Assembly: GCA_009599575.1 (NCBI GenBank)
Contig: VWND01000007.1
Location: forward strand, 806,001-870,000
Direction: 5' to 3'
Length of the DNA stretch: 64,000 nt
Source: Blumeriella jaapii
Taxonomy: Eukaryota > Ascomycota > Leotiomycetes > Helotiales > Drepanopezizaceae
A program made the translations under genes and the position numbers. The notes under the pieces were generated by a model. That model had not been told where the DNA came from. It saw only the letters and a program-made list of their open reading frames with translations, and ran no database searches. This document shows, in pieces, positions 21,313 to 34,059 of the stretch; position 1 is the stretch's first letter; each line of letters starts with the position of its first letter.

Positions 21313-22125
21313 CTAATTCTGGGAGAAAACATCACCCACAGCTTTGAAGACTCTGCACTCCTTCTTGTGACCCTTTTCGCTCCAGCCTCTCGTCTGGCAC
21401 CCCTAGAATCTCGAGTCAGGCCCAGCTCCCAAATCAAGCGAGAGAAAACAATCATACCTTGTTGCAATACCAGACACTATCGCAACCTTTACATCTAGAC
21501 AGCGTCTCTACCTCCTTCACCTCCCTGCAGCCCTGACACCAGCCTTTCTCACCCAGAGCCTCAGCCCTGTCCTGCTCCTGCCCACTCATCGCCAGCAACG
21601 TCTCAACACTGCTCGGGATGACCTATCCGCATCAGCACTCCTCTCTTCAACCTTTCTCACCTCTTAGGAAAAAAAAAAAAAAAAAGGAAGAAGAAAAAAA
21701 ACTCCCTCACCCTAACATCGCCACTCGGAACCTCCACAAATCCCGTCTTCCCCTCCCTTATCCCGCTCCTCTTCGCGCCCTGCACGACCAGCGTGAACCC
21801 CTTCTTGAATCCCGTGACATCGAACCCTCCCCCCGGCACGCCTTCCCGCAGCTGGTCTTTGGGCACTTTCAGCGTCAGAGCGAAGGGTGTCGAAGAGCGG
21901 TCTTTGAGAATGAATGTCGGCGACGTGGAGACCGTCATGTTCTCGGCTATAGTGCCTATCAGAAAGGCGATGCTTGTTCGATGGTTAGCTACATCTGCAT
22001 CCGCTTACCTCTTGTGTGAGAAGAGGAAGGTACCTGGTAGCTGGGTCTGGAGGGGCACCGGCGGGGGGACAAGCATGGAAGGTGGGGAAGCGAGAGATGT
22101 CGCTGAAGTCTGGGAAGGTGGGCAT
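21313..22125 (-). CDS. MYND-type zinc-finger protein, 4 exons
   Basis: Hidden in short frames but well supported by splice phase. Exons on the minus strand: 22125–22034, 21972–21711, 21622–21458, 21402–21313; the sum of 609 nt gives 202 residues. The C-terminus carries a MYND finger: WCQGCREVKEVETLSRC, KGCDSVWYCNK, then across the last intron CQTRGWSEKGHKKEC. The eight ligands (seven Cys and one His) fit the C-x2-C…C-x2-C…C-x3-C…H-x3-C plan. The N-terminal ~120 residues (IGTIAENMTVSTSPTFILKD, FDVTGFKKGFTLVVQG) look like a beta-rich domain that I cannot name. Intron 2 contains a long T-rich tract on the coding strand. MYND fingers bind proline-rich partners; the role here is unknown. Confidence 0.82.
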
Positions 22126-22823
22126 CTTTGGCGTTTCGAGACCTGCTGACGTATACGGCGTGTTGACTTATTGAAATAGGCCAATTGTTTCTGCGTAGGT
22201 GTGAACACCTTGTGTTCTGGTGGTCTTGAAACAGATAGCCGACCCTCTTTCCCCACTCGTGAGCTAAGCGAGAGCCCCTTTGTGTGTAGCTGAGTCGTTG
22301 ACTTTCAATCCCCTGATGTTTGTTGCTCGTCAGCTAAGCGAGATCTTTGCTGTAGCGAAGTCAGCATCAGAAGACTTGTGATACGGATGCAGGTATATCT
22401 CACTTTCGATTGGCGACGACGTCCGAGCAGCTACGGACAGTGGGAGAGAGTGAATGGTGTTGATCACGTGATTGTAAACACCCACTTACAGTACTGTACC
22501 TCATACTGACGAGAAAACGAGGTTTGTCCGCGGTCAGCATAGACAAGTGATAGAGACAGTTGAACGTTCTACGCGTTGCGAAAACAGTTGGTTGGCAGAA
22601 TAATTCACTGCGCTCAGTGCAACGGCTCTAAATAGAGGACTAATCAAACAGTGGTCCATTCGGGGAAACGGAAGCAAAGCGGAGCAGATCATCATGACAC
22701 GACATTCGAGTCACTTACAATCCTTAAAACCTCCCTCCTTAACATCGTACCACATTTCCCTCTCTCGAACGTATTGCCATAACCAAGACGGCCTTCATCT
22801 CCGAAAACCAAAGCCCACCAAAA
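22126..22823. promoter_or_regulatory. Divergent intergenic region, MYND gene / tautomerase gene
   Basis: About 700 bp separates two head-to-head genes. It includes a TCACGTGATT site near 22465, an ACAGTACTGTACC motif near 22490 and repeated AGCTAAGCGAGA blocks (about 22262 and 22332). No gene is seen. Confidence 0.5.
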
Positions 22824-23434
22824 ATGCCCTTCTACGAGGTCCAACACTCTTTCCCACTCACCCCCACCCAGAAATCCGCGCTAGCAGCAAACATCACCAA
22901 CCTCCACGCCACGACCTTCTCGGCGCCCTCTCTCTTCGTTAACGTCAAATTCTCGCCTCTCCCCGCCTCCGAAGACTACTACATCGGCGGCCAGCTCCGC
23001 CCGAACACGAACCGCATCTTCGCACACGTGAGGAGCGGGCAAGGGCGAGGCGACGAGGCGTTCGCGAAGCTGGCGGCGAGCATCGAGACGATCTGGAATG
23101 AGGTTGTCGAGGGGGGAGAGGGTGATTTCGGGGTGGGAAATGTGAAAATGTTGCATGGGGTCTTTGTGGTGCCGGGCTTGACGGCGAGGGAGCAGGGGTT
23201 CGCGATTCCGGTGGTAAGTTTTTTTCGCTGAGTTGTTTCCGTGTTGGGTTTGGGTTTTGTTTGGAGTGATGCTAAGTGTAGTAGGCGGGAGGCGAGGGAC
23301 CTTGGCTGGAGAGTAATTGGGCCGCGTTTAAAGCTAGAGCTGATGCTGGTGATGAGGATATGAGGGGTCTGGTCGAGGAAGTTGGGAGGAGGCCGGATCT
23401 GAGGAACGGTGCGGTTTCTTGGGAAAAGACCTAA
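22824..23434 (+). CDS. Tautomerase-superfamily enzyme (cis-CaaD-like), 2 exons
   Basis: Exons 22824–23213 and 23285–23434 encode 179 residues. The start reads MPFYEVQHSFPLTPTQK: Pro2 becomes the N-terminal catalytic base after Met removal, as in 4-oxalocrotonate tautomerase and cis-3-chloroacrylic acid dehalogenase relatives. A second beta-alpha-beta unit follows (NRIFAHVRSGQ, MLHGVFVVPG). The fused two-unit length fits the cis-CaaD-like subgroup annotated in many ascomycetes. The substrate is unknown. The intron is placed at GTG|GTAAGT because the unspliced frame stops soon after, while the downstream exon (GGEGPWLESNW) continues the family pattern. Confidence 0.85.
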
Positions 23435-23755
23435 AGACCGAGCATCTTACACTGAGGATGACCAGAGCATGGAAAATTGATGCAATCTAGGGCACCCAGC
23501 AAGTGAGCTTACTATTATCTGGGACTGAAGCACAATGGTTGATTTGGATGACGACCCAAGAGCAAGGATTCATTAAGCGCTCGAGCTCAAAACTTCATAC
23601 TCATATGCATCGTGCCTGAACGTTCAATTGGGAGCCTATATACCAGCGAGGTGCAGTTTCTCACAAGTGCCGATACCCAACTGTCCGCTATCAAGGCCTT
23701 CCCGAGGCCAGCAAAGCATGCTTTTTTCCCTACCACTTCCAGCGCGGTGCGTAGC
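23435..23755. other. Convergent 3' region, tautomerase / MFS transporter
   Basis: A 321-bp gap between converging genes; nothing else is seen. Confidence 0.5.
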
Positions 23756-25744
23756 TTATTGCATAACAACAGCAACGTGATCATCCATATACTGCGAAAT
23801 GTCTCCCAGGAAACAGGCAGCAATGATGGAAATTGCACCAAATGCAATCGAAACGTAATAAACATACGGGTATGCATGGGCATACGACAACTGTCCTGCG
23901 AGCACGATCTCATTCCAGATGGTCACGTTGCCGTCCACACCTGGCAAGTGCAAGATCTCATTGATAAGCGAAGCGCCAGTCAGCTTTGCAGCGGCCTTGA
24001 TGGTGTCGCCGCTGAAAATGTTGTTGTTGACGCAAGCAGTTGCAATGTTGAACTTGAGTGCCGGCACGAACTTGCTGTAGAATACGTTGTAGTAGGTTGT
24101 GTATCCGATGGCGCCACCAACTACTCGGATTGCTAACGTCAGAGCTGCGACAGTTGCGATAAGGTCATCCGGGCAGATGATGGTAGTGATGATGGATGCA
24201 GGTACAACGATCCCGCCGATTCCAAGTCCTGCAACGACGAGGATACCGTAGACTGCGTTCATGTTATCGTGGCGAGCAGCAGCGAGGGCTCCACAACCAG
24301 CGGTCATGAAGACGGTGGAGACGACCATCAGAGTGCGGATGTGTCCCTTGAGCGCGGAAAGGAGCCACTGAGGAATTGTTAGCATTGCCAATGAGGAGCT
24401 GAAAAATGATAGCAGGAGCACGTATGCATACCAGGACAAGACATGCGCCGACCAAGATAGAGAAGCCAATGGGCAGGCCACGGATTCCGACACCAATTGG
24501 ATCGTGGCCGTAAACGTTGAAAGCTTGTGTTGGCCAGAAGAGCAGGACCGAGAAGAAGTTGGCTCCGGAGACAAAGGTAATGACCAACGTCAGAGCCAGA
24601 ATGCGAGGGTCTTTTCGGAGGCGAGAGGGGAACATAGGATATTCAGCCCCGTAAACTTCCCAGAAACCGAAAGCAATGAGAGCCAGAGCGCCCAAGACTA
24701 GAGGGACGATGACATGAGCAGACTTCCATGGGTATTGGTAACCTCCCCAGAGAAGACCTGCCAGGAACAGAATCATTCCGACGATGGATAGGAAACCACC
24801 CACGAAGTCGATACGACTAATGATGTCCTTGTTACTGAGACCGGTGGAGTTCACACGGGCGGGGGGGAAGTAGAAGATGAAAGTCATGATTGTGCCGATG
24901 GCTGCCCAGACACCGCACAGAAGACCGATGTATCTCCAGTTGGAGTGGTATGCGATGAGCTGTGCCCAGAGGACCGAAGGGCAGAACGGAACGATGGTGA
25001 AGATCAGGATGGCGACGTACTTTCCACGCTTAGCGGTTGGTGCAAGTTCAGAAGTGGCAGCCAGAGCTGTAAGTTCGTTGATGCCCGCACCAATACCCGC
25101 GAGAGCCATACCGGCTGCAGAAGGGTCAGAAGTGACATGGTGAGTAGAGCAGAAGGTATCTTACCGATGAAGGTGTTCATTGAGTGTGCAGTTGAGCAAA
25201 CAATCATTCCGAGGACGATGAAACATCCTCCAGAGATAGCGACCCATCGACGACCGACCAGATCAGACAACGCACCCACGAACGGGCAGACTGCGGCGAG
25301 AGCAAGCAGATTTGCAAGCACAAACCATACCCATCTGTCAACTCCGCCTAGCTCTGCATAGATGTATGGAGGGATACCACCTAACGATGCGTTAGTGAGA
25401 CTCAAAACTACGATGATACCTGGGCTCACCGAAAAGATAGAGAGGGATTTGTGATCCGGTCCATAGGAAAGCCATTGCGATCAGGGACATCATCCGGTTG
25501 AAAGTCATCTACATGGGTCGTGAGTAAATTGCGTTTCCCGGTACGAACGGCAACAACATACGGGTGGCTCATGATCGTGGTCCTCGCCATCACCGTACGT
25601 TCGAAGACCATCTTTCTCGTAGTAATGGTCGTTCCCAGGAACTCTGGAAATCGTTCTAATGGCCTCGATTTGCTCGCCGGAACCGCTGATCTCCTTGGTG
25701 AGCGAGCCTGTCGGCGAAGCCGGCGCACCTATGCTGTGCTCCAT
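23756..25744 (-). CDS. MFS transporter, TRI12 (trichothecene-efflux-pump) family, 5 exons
   Basis: Plasma-membrane proton-coupled exporter family. Exons on the minus strand: 25744–25562, 25508–25430, 25380–25165, 25114–24432, 24367–23756; the sum of 1773 nt gives 590 residues. A ~60-residue cytosolic N-terminus precedes about 14 hydrophobic segments. MFS signatures include the loop 2–3 motif ALSDLVGRRWVAISGG and GIGAGINELTALAATSELAPTAKRGKY, characteristic of TRI12/siderophore-type pumps. The spliced junctions FIAGMALAGIG and CLVLWLLSALK restore continuous helices. No biosynthetic genes lie beside it, so the TRI12 name describes family only and the substrate is unknown. Confidence 0.9.
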
Positions 25745-28270
25745 CTTGACTTGATATCAAGAGTGATGAGAATATGAATAGTCGTCGGGAGAAGGAAGCG
25801 TGAGGGAGGGAAGGGCGATAGAGAACAATAAGCACGAAACCGACGAGGGAATGCTGTTCAATTTATCCTCCTCTCCTCCCAGGAGCACGAGAGAGAGGTG
25901 CGCCCACACTTCGCCCAAACCCGCAACGCCATTCCAACGCCAGCGTTAAGGTTAACATGGATTTGAATACCAACTCTCTTCACCAGATCTTAGTTTAGCG
26001 AGCTAAAATACTGTAAGTCAGCATCTAATGTCGAACACCTGGGGGCGGAGCCTTTTCCCGTGACCCTGGACTCCTCGTGGACATCTAGACGGGCGAATTT
26101 TGTCCCCTTCTAGATGGCGTACCATGTTAGTTCAAGATCGCCGAGTCAGTTTCGGTATGCTCTCCAATTCCCAGGCGTTTGGAACGCGGGGATAGGGTTC
26201 CGTCTAACTACTTGCAGCGAAGTCAACCCGCCTCCATGTTAGGTTGATACTTAGCGGAACCTCCCTCAGGATATTGAACTATGGGCTCTACAGTACTGTA
26301 CTACTCGGTCTAGAACTGACACTTGTCAACATTAGCGGCACCAATATTCAAGAAAACAGTACAGCGGTACTTTCTTCAGACGAGGTAGTATATACCTCAA
26401 CGTGATATTTGAAGTACTTCAAATCTTGTAGACCAATTAAACCCAATGATACAATTGCAAAGAAGTGCCTTCCTTACCAGAAACCGTAGCATTGAGAACA
26501 AATCTAGAAGTGATCGGGAGGACAAGTTTGAAGCAAGAAAGAAGGAAAAGTCGAGAGTTCTTTGACCGCTGAGAGATGTCCCAGAAGGCCTCGGCTGGCG
26601 CACTGCTAATCTTCCAAGTGCGGGGAAGAATACGAAGGGAATGTCTGAGTGATGCCGGTAGGTGGAAGTGGGATTCCAACTAGGTCGTGTGAGTCTACAC
26701 AACTGGCAGTGACGCTACTGCCAGTGGCCGAGCTCAGGCGTCCCATGGTCAAGTCTCATAGCGTGGTCGGTTTCCCAGGACAAACCAACTAAGCTTTAAT
26801 CTCTTGCCACTGTACATACACGTCGATTCTGAACTGTAGATTCCCTCTCAATCTTTCCTCACGTTTGGTGGAGTTCTAGCAATGCATGGCTGTGATCGTG
26901 CCGTAATCTGCAACAACCTCGAAGTTGCGTTGCCTCCGTCTGGGGAGAAGAGACCTTCTGTGTATACACCCTTTCAGCGCCATTGTCAAACCCTTGCCGA
27001 ATAAGGTACTCTCCATGCTATGTTGAATGTCGCTAGGTTTTAAAGATATTTCGCTCCAATTCCCGGGTCAAATCCTGGCGCTACAAAGGTCGTATAGGTA
27101 CTGTTACCTCAGCGCATTCTCCTCGCACCTTCAATGTTTGACTTGTCCACTTGAGTCTATTGTGAAGTATCTTGTCAACATGACTATTCCCAGCGATCTC
27201 ATTGTGGTCTATAAGAGGAGACCGGTGCGTGCCATGGCTTTGGAGGAGAGGAAAAAGAACTTTTCGAGAGTGTGGATTGTGGAGGAACACACTCTGCATC
27301 AGGCTTGACGGACGACAAAAGCCACAGGCACCCGTAATATGTACGTTGACTAGTACTTTGAAGAGTTACAGCCACCAGCCCTTACGAAGTTACCAAATGC
27401 CCAGAACTAGTGGCCGTCTCTTCCAGTAGCAGGACACAAGCGATTCCTAGTAACGCCATAAAAACCCACTATCGTCAAAAGTTGCGAGCTTGAACTCAGG
27501 AAGCAGCTCGGGTGCCGAGGTGATCTCAGATCCTCTAGATTTCTAGTACTCAGTACAATCGTACCCCGCGATAAGGTAGCATGGAATTTCGATAACTTCA
27601 ATGCCCTTCTGAGCTAAATGCGCAAGCGTCGGCTGCGGGTCCGGACTGAGACTGGGGTGAAGTGGTTGAGTCGGAATGTACCGACGCTCGGAAGCGATGG
27701 CTACCTAACTGTCCTTGCTCATAGCGCTATTTTGCTACAAGATTTTATGGCGAATCATACAACTATGAGTCCTCTGAGCACGCCGAGCTCTGAAAACCCT
27801 ACATGGCGGTACTGTAAGCTATCGATCCTTCGATCTCAACAGACGGGAATAAAGTAGTGGGAGACTTCGCCTGCGATTCGGTACAGTCTGCTCTGCTTAT
27901 AACAATACCTGAACAACGGTAGGATGGTCATTGGGATTTCCTGTTGACAAATTGCAAATCTGCAACTGAGCAGATGTATGAACCACGGGTAAAATGCTCC
28001 AAGGCTTGGAAATTTGGGCAGCAAGTAATGTCTTCGTTTCTCGGGTATTCTGCAATACCTGATTCTAAGAAGTCGAGCCCCAAATCAACGCCACTTAGGA
28101 TATTCCCATAGCATGTATCACACCCACATCACCATCTGCTATCGTTCAAAGTTGCTTCGTGTCGTTCATTGCCGTCGCGGTGTTTCCTCCCAACCTCGCC
28201 CGAAGCTTCCCATGCCTCTGCCTGTGGTGCCGTTCTTGGATCGTAAGTTGTGAAAGGTACGCACACACGA
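25745..28270. other. Gene-poor 2.5-kb region
   Basis: No gene can be supported. Open frames are short and unrelated on both strands. A GTACTGTAC motif sits near 26291, and short inverted copies of TCTAGA flank about 20 bp near 26085–26115. The left few hundred bases are the probable promoter of the MFS gene, and the right end is the UBC13 3' region. Sequence composition does not suggest a recent insertion. Confidence 0.45.
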
Positions 28271-28905
28271 CTAGTTCATTGCATGTGTCTTTGTCCATTC
28301 CTTTGCGGTTGCAATAGCGGCTGGCTCGTCTTCTAACCATCTCTTTGCGACCTCAGGAGCTAATGGATCTCCAGGGTTTGGAGCACCAAGAAGAGCCTGG
28401 ATTGAGAGGAGGATAGTTCGGATTTGGAGGGCTGGCGACCAGTTGCCTACAGCAATAATGTCAGCTTTGCTTATCTCACATTCGAATCTTTGCAGAGACA
28501 AGCATCATCGCACTTACTCTTGAGCACATCGAGGCAGATACGACCAAGCTTGTCGATGTTGGGATGGTAGATCTTGGTCAGGAATCGAATCTTTGGTGGG
28601 CACATAGGATAGTCGTCTGGCAGAAAAAGCTCGAGTTTGAAGATTCCACCTGTTCAAAGTCAGGTTCAACACAAGCATCCCTAGATCCTCAAAGCATATC
28701 TAACCTTCATAAGGGGATTGGGTGGGACCGTGTATCGAGACATCGAAGTACCGAAGGTTGTCCTCATGAGGAACTGCGTTGATACCCGGGACTCTGTATA
28801 GATAGGGTTTCAGCAAACATCCCAACGGCTTTGAGGGTCGGGCGCATACGGCTCTGCCATCAACCTCTCCGTCTCCTTGATGATTCGCTTGGGTAAACCA
28901 GCCAT
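28271..28905 (-). CDS. UBC13: Ubiquitin-conjugating enzyme E2, Ubc13/UBE2N, 4 exons
   Basis: With an Mms2-type partner this E2 builds Lys63-linked ubiquitin chains, including those on PCNA in post-replication repair. Exons on the minus strand: 28905–28850, 28793–28705, 28649–28518, 28446–28271; the sum of 453 nt gives 150 residues, close to the usual length. Sequence starts [15 protein letters not shown]. Visible motifs: [19 protein letters not shown], the HPN triad in [10 protein letters not shown], the active-site Cys in GRICLDVLK, and [19 protein letters not shown]. All splices fall in conserved sequence and keep phase. Divergent from MTC5/WDR59. Confidence 0.96.
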
Positions 28906-29556
28906 GTTGACGAAGTAAAGCCGCTTTGCCGGCCTTGTCTGCGATAGCGAGGACGACGACGAGGTTCGAAGAAGGTCTGGCAGAGAGACAGACTGAGGTG
29001 CAGTCTTGTGGAATACGATCTCGAAATGCAGAGCGTTGAGGGGTGGTGAGAGGTAAGTCGACAATGTTCGGGCTTGGTGGGGGTGGGGCAATGTTCCCGA
29101 AATTGCGGATTGAGGCTCAAATGATCTTCGATGCAGATACAGATGAATATGAAAACCCCGAGGTTTCAAGCTTGATCAATCCACAGAGTCAGTCTGGTCG
29201 TCTCACCCGTAGCGCTCTTGGTGAGTGCGTCAATGTTTATTCTCTCGCTCTCGCAGCCTTTGTCAGGAGCCTTGGAGAGCGGCAAACGCCGATCTTGGCA
29301 AGACCCAAAGAGGGGGAGCTTTGAAGCCTTCGATATCTTCCAAACAATAACGACGACGACCACAACACCTTAATATCACTTTGCCTTGGTCTCGATCTTG
29401 TGAACGCAAACTCGAATTCTCGACTACTGATATGCTAGTTTCGTGACGTACTACACCATGCACGGTGTAACCGCGCGTTGCCAACAAACACCAATATCGG
29501 ATTGGAATAGTAGCTCGATAGCTCGACGATGATGCACGACCTCCTCAAAAGCTACG
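28906..29556. promoter_or_regulatory. Divergent promoter region, UBC13 / MTC5
   Basis: A 651-bp gap between head-to-head genes. Small ORFs on both strands here have no family resemblance. No specific site is claimed. Confidence 0.5.
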
Positions 29557-32500
29557 ATGGATGAGCTGAAGAAAGGGAAGGCCATCAGGTCTGCTTTCGA
29601 TAGCACTACATTCGAAGCAGATGTGTCCATTCATGTCGAGCGCAAGGTTGGGTCTGCGACAATCTCGCCTTCGGGACGAGATGTTGCGCTTGCCTCGTAA
29701 GTCTTGATGTCTTTACACACCCTCCTCTATCTTCTTGGATCGTGTTTGACCAAACTGCGTAGTACCGACGGGCTCGATATCATTGATCTTGATCATCCCC
29801 TGAACCCCCCTCGCCATCTTCGGCACGGGCTTCCATGGCTGGTTGCGGACGTGCAATGGTCCCCCTTTGCTGCTCGCGAGAACTGGGTAGTCAGCACGGC
29901 AAATCAGAAAGCATTGGTATGGAACCTGAATATGCCAGAGGACTCGTCCCAGGGGTCCATTGAACATACACTGCATGGACATACACGAGCGATTACGGAT
30001 CTCAATTTCTCTGCACACCACCCTGATATGCTTGCAACTTGCGCTGTGGATGGCTATGTGCACTGTTGGGATTTACGCCGACCAAGACAGCCAGTCTTGA
30101 CTTTCTGTGATTGGTTCGCTGGTGCGACACAGGTCAAATGCAATCGACAGGACTCTCACGTTCTTGCTTCATCCCATGATAGATGGTTGCGAATATGGGA
30201 TGATCGAAAGGGAGCTGCTCCTCTGAGATCCATCAACGCACACGAGTCGAAGATCTATGGAATCGATTGGAACAGGACAAGGTCTACCGGGATAGTGACA
30301 TGCTCTTTGGATAAAAGTATCAAATTCTGGGATTATGGGAATGAATTCGATGAGCCTGAACGCATCATTCGTACCGATTTCCCTGTTTGGCGAGCTCGAC
30401 ACACGCCTTTTGGCTGTGGCGTATTAGCGATGCCTCAAGACACCCCTGGTAATCTCCATCTTTACGACCGCCGACTGAGTGGAGGAGACAAGGATCCTTA
30501 CGCCCATGCAGTGACGACTTTCCATGGTCATGGAGCCTCTAGGGTGAAGGAATTTCTTTGGAGAAGTCGAGGTAGCATCGATGATGGGATTGACAACAGA
30601 GAATTCCAGCTGGTATCGTGGGGCGAGGATAGTCAACTGAGATTGCAGCACGTAGATCCGGAAATTCTTCAGCGCGTGGGTTATGTGAAGGGAGATCAAG
30701 TGAAGAAAAGGCTGAATCTCACTCGCAAAGGTGCCGTTTACAAGACTTTTCGAACAGTGGACACTACCTCAACCGAAAAGCGAGCTGCAACTATCACCGG
30801 TCCTCGACCAGGAAGCTCTGGTCTCAAGATCGGTGCTCTCGGTGCGGGCATGAAGAGAGTCAATCACCCTCATGCTGCTCAAACACAGGCGACCCTACGA
30901 GCACCTGCCATGAAGGGTAAGGAGAAATCAAACAAGCAGGATGACCAATATCAAAACCAGATTGGATGGATGACCGGCATCAAGTTTGCAACTAAGGTTG
31001 AGAATGGAGCCTCCTTGAAGCGTTCACCATCAAGACGTTTATCTCTTCTGAACCCAGAGTTCGATGAGGATGGAGACTGGGACCAACCAGAGACTCTCCA
31101 CGACGAAATCATCCGCATCCACGAGCAACTGCCTAAAATCACCTTTGAAGATGTCAACATGGACAAAAGAACAGTCGTTGCTTCGATGAACGGGCCCTGG
31201 GGCAATGACGGAGACATTATCTATATCAAGGTCACCATCATCTTCCCCGAGCAATATCCCGAGTCGAAGGCTCCGAACTTCATATTGGGGAAGACGTCTC
31301 TCATGCCATATGATACATATGCAAAACTGAAGCGGGAAATACACCAGATAGCTGCTGGCTTCATTCCTCGCAAACAAGGCTGTTTGGATGCAGCCTTTTG
31401 CTACTTACTGGGAGAGGTCGACCTTGAAACTAGCACGACTTTCTTCAAAGACGTTGGAGACTTAAGTGACGATATGGATGCGTTAGCTGATGAGAGCTCC
31501 AGTGAAGATGACGATGGCGATATCCCAACAGTAATCGCATCTCAGGAAATTGGCCCGAACGCTGGGGGATCTACACCTCTACCAAGATATACCAATGCAA
31601 ATGTCCCGCTTCCGCGACTATGCGGTGCCCGGTTCTGTGCAAATGGAAAACTTGCATGTTTTTTCCCTCCCAAGGAAGACAAAGTAAAGTCACTCCTCGA
31701 AACCCTCGTTGTCAAGAACAACGCACGATCTAAAGGAGATCCGGTCTTTGAGACTTTTGGTCGATTGAACAATAATACATCACCTGTCCCCCGAATCAAT
31801 GCTATGTCTCTTATTTCAGAGGGCAAGACGGACTCGGAAGTATCTGACGATTCAGATGAGTCGTCATCGAGCGATTCTGATTCCTCTCACTTCCGCATCT
31901 CTCGATTCCCAATGTCTGACTATTTTCGCCGATCTGGGCGGAGGCAATTCAAAATAGGCTCTCCCACAATCCTTTCCCAAAGATCTAGTGCCAACGGGAC
32001 AGGAACTGGCACGGGAACCGGTACTGGGACCGGATTGGGAAGAACGAGATCTTCAAAACCGAAAAACCTTCTGTCACTACACGACATGAACCATTTGCTG
32101 CCGTCCAAGCTCGCGCTCGCGAAAGCCTATGCCGTATTTGGCGAAGGTCCGGATGTCTGTGAGCATAATGCAAAGGCGGCTCAACAGCAAGGTTACAAGG
32201 AGCTAGCTGATGTGTGGAGATATGCTGCTATTCTGCTGCATAATGAAGTGCCTCTCGAAGTCCTCAACCAGTCTCACAGAAAAGAGCCCGTACTTGTGGT
32301 AGCAAAAGAGGCCATCAGACGAAAGAAGGGGGCCATTCGAAGCAAACGTCGACGCAGTGGGTCGGATAGTGGCGTAGACGTATCTTATGATACGCACAGT
32401 CACAGAGAGAACTTATCGGGCAGAGTGAAATGGGGTGCCAATCCACTTGCGAAAGACTTGATCGGCGACCTCTTCGCACATTTTGAGCGTCTTGCAGATG

Positions 32501-34059
32501 TCCAAATGCTAGCCATGCTATCATGTGTCTTCAGCGAACCACTTGCAAGTAATGCAGCTTCGCACGCAGAGACGCAAATGTCCCAGCCCCACACACCAAT
32601 ATCAATGAAAACACCAGCGTTCTCTCTCGACTACTTTCCAACGGATGTGGCGGCATGGAGCATGTACCAGAATACCCCCATCACTTCTGTGTCCTCGACG
32701 CCTAAGGTGTCGCACACTCCTTCTGGTTTATATGGTTCCATCGGATCTTCAAACGGAGCTTGGGGAAGCGATCCTGCCTCAGCACCATACTCTTGCGGTG
32801 AGACACCTCCTTTGCGATCAAATCGGACGAGTTTGGAATTTCTCAATCAGCAAACACAGAGTCTGTCAACATCGCCTGAAAACCCTCGAAGCTTTCGTAG
32901 AGTCAATGCAGGAATTGCACATAGTTTTGCTGCAAGTTTTTCACGCCCGTTCTCCATGACCGCGTCATCATCACCTCCGACTCATTCCAGTCGGAAACGT
33001 CCAAGCCCGGTTGAGCAAATGTTGAGTTCATTGACCCCTAGCGCCATTACATGGGGTAACACAACTGTCCTTGGGAGCGTAAAAGAGCAAAATACTCCCG
33101 ACAGGTCAACATTTACTGAGGATGAAAAAACTCATGTTGATTGGCAACCTTCCTGTTGCACTGGAATCAGCTTGACCATGGACATCCAAAATGTTTTTGA
33201 CGACGAGGGATGTATGAGCGCCCCATTGCTGGACCTGCGCCACATAGCGTTATATGCAGGTTACCGGCAGGCCTACGCGGAGCTTCTTTACGTATGGGGT
33301 CACCCCCTAGCACGTCTCGAGGTCCTGAAATTCAATGGCCTCAAGGACTATTTCGCTGAGTCCGACAGTCCGGTTAGCAGATCGCGCGCCCCCTCTGTTC
33401 GGCCCAACAACCTACACTCCTTGAACCGCGAACCGCCCCCATCTCCAATTATACTTGGGAAGAAAGACCACGGTGTTCAGGTACCGATCCTGCCAAATTC
33501 GGTCCTAGGACTTGACGTGACAGGCTACTGTCTGAAGCATGAGACGCGCCTCGAGCCTCTTGTAGGTACCAGTTTTGGAGGAGCTGTTGGCCGCTGCGAA
33601 AGGTGCAAAACTACCCAACGACAGCTTCACTGCACGATCTGTCTGGAGCCCATCAGTGCGCTCTTCGCGCCTTGCCTCTCCTGTGGCTGCGCTACACATG
33701 TGGACTGTCTATCTGAGTATCAAGCGTCCGGAGATACCATGTGCCCTGGCGGCTGCGATTGCGATTGCGCGAGGAATGCATGTGATGGACAATTCGAGAG
33801 CTGGGAAGTCATGATGGATGCGATTCAAAAGCAAAAAGAGCTGGAGGCCAAAACCAAAGCGGAAGGCTCGTCAGAGAAGCTGAATCTCGACGAATGGGAA
33901 GGAGATGACCAGCCTGATTGGGAGGCACACGTTTCAGCAGGTGGATTAGGGAGAGGCTACTCGACGCTCAAGAGGTTGGGTCAGGTCAGGAGCAGCGATT
34001 GGAGGATATCTGGTGGTGCGAAGCACAAGCCGAGTAGCCTGAGGAACGAGCAAGTCTGA
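29557..34059 (+). CDS. MTC5: SEA/GATOR2 complex subunit, WDR59/Mtc5 type, 2 exons
   Basis: Vacuolar TORC1-regulatory scaffold protein. Exons 29557–29696 and 29763–34059 give 1478 residues. WD40 repeats fill about residues 50–330, with WD-type ends such as VHCWDLRR, LRIWDDRKG and IKFWDYG. An RWD domain follows at about 490–595 (LHDEIIRIHEQLP, VTIIFPEQYPESKAP). A C-terminal zinc-ribbon/RING-like domain at about 1325–1385 has C-x2-C pairs in LHCTICLEPI and CLSCGCATHVDCL. WD40–RWD–RING order is the hallmark of WDR59/Mtc5. A run of Gly-Thr repeats (encoded near 31998–32036) and Ser-rich linkers lie between domains. The 140-nt first exon supplies the conserved FEADVSIHVERKVGSATISPSG start. Confidence 0.93.
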
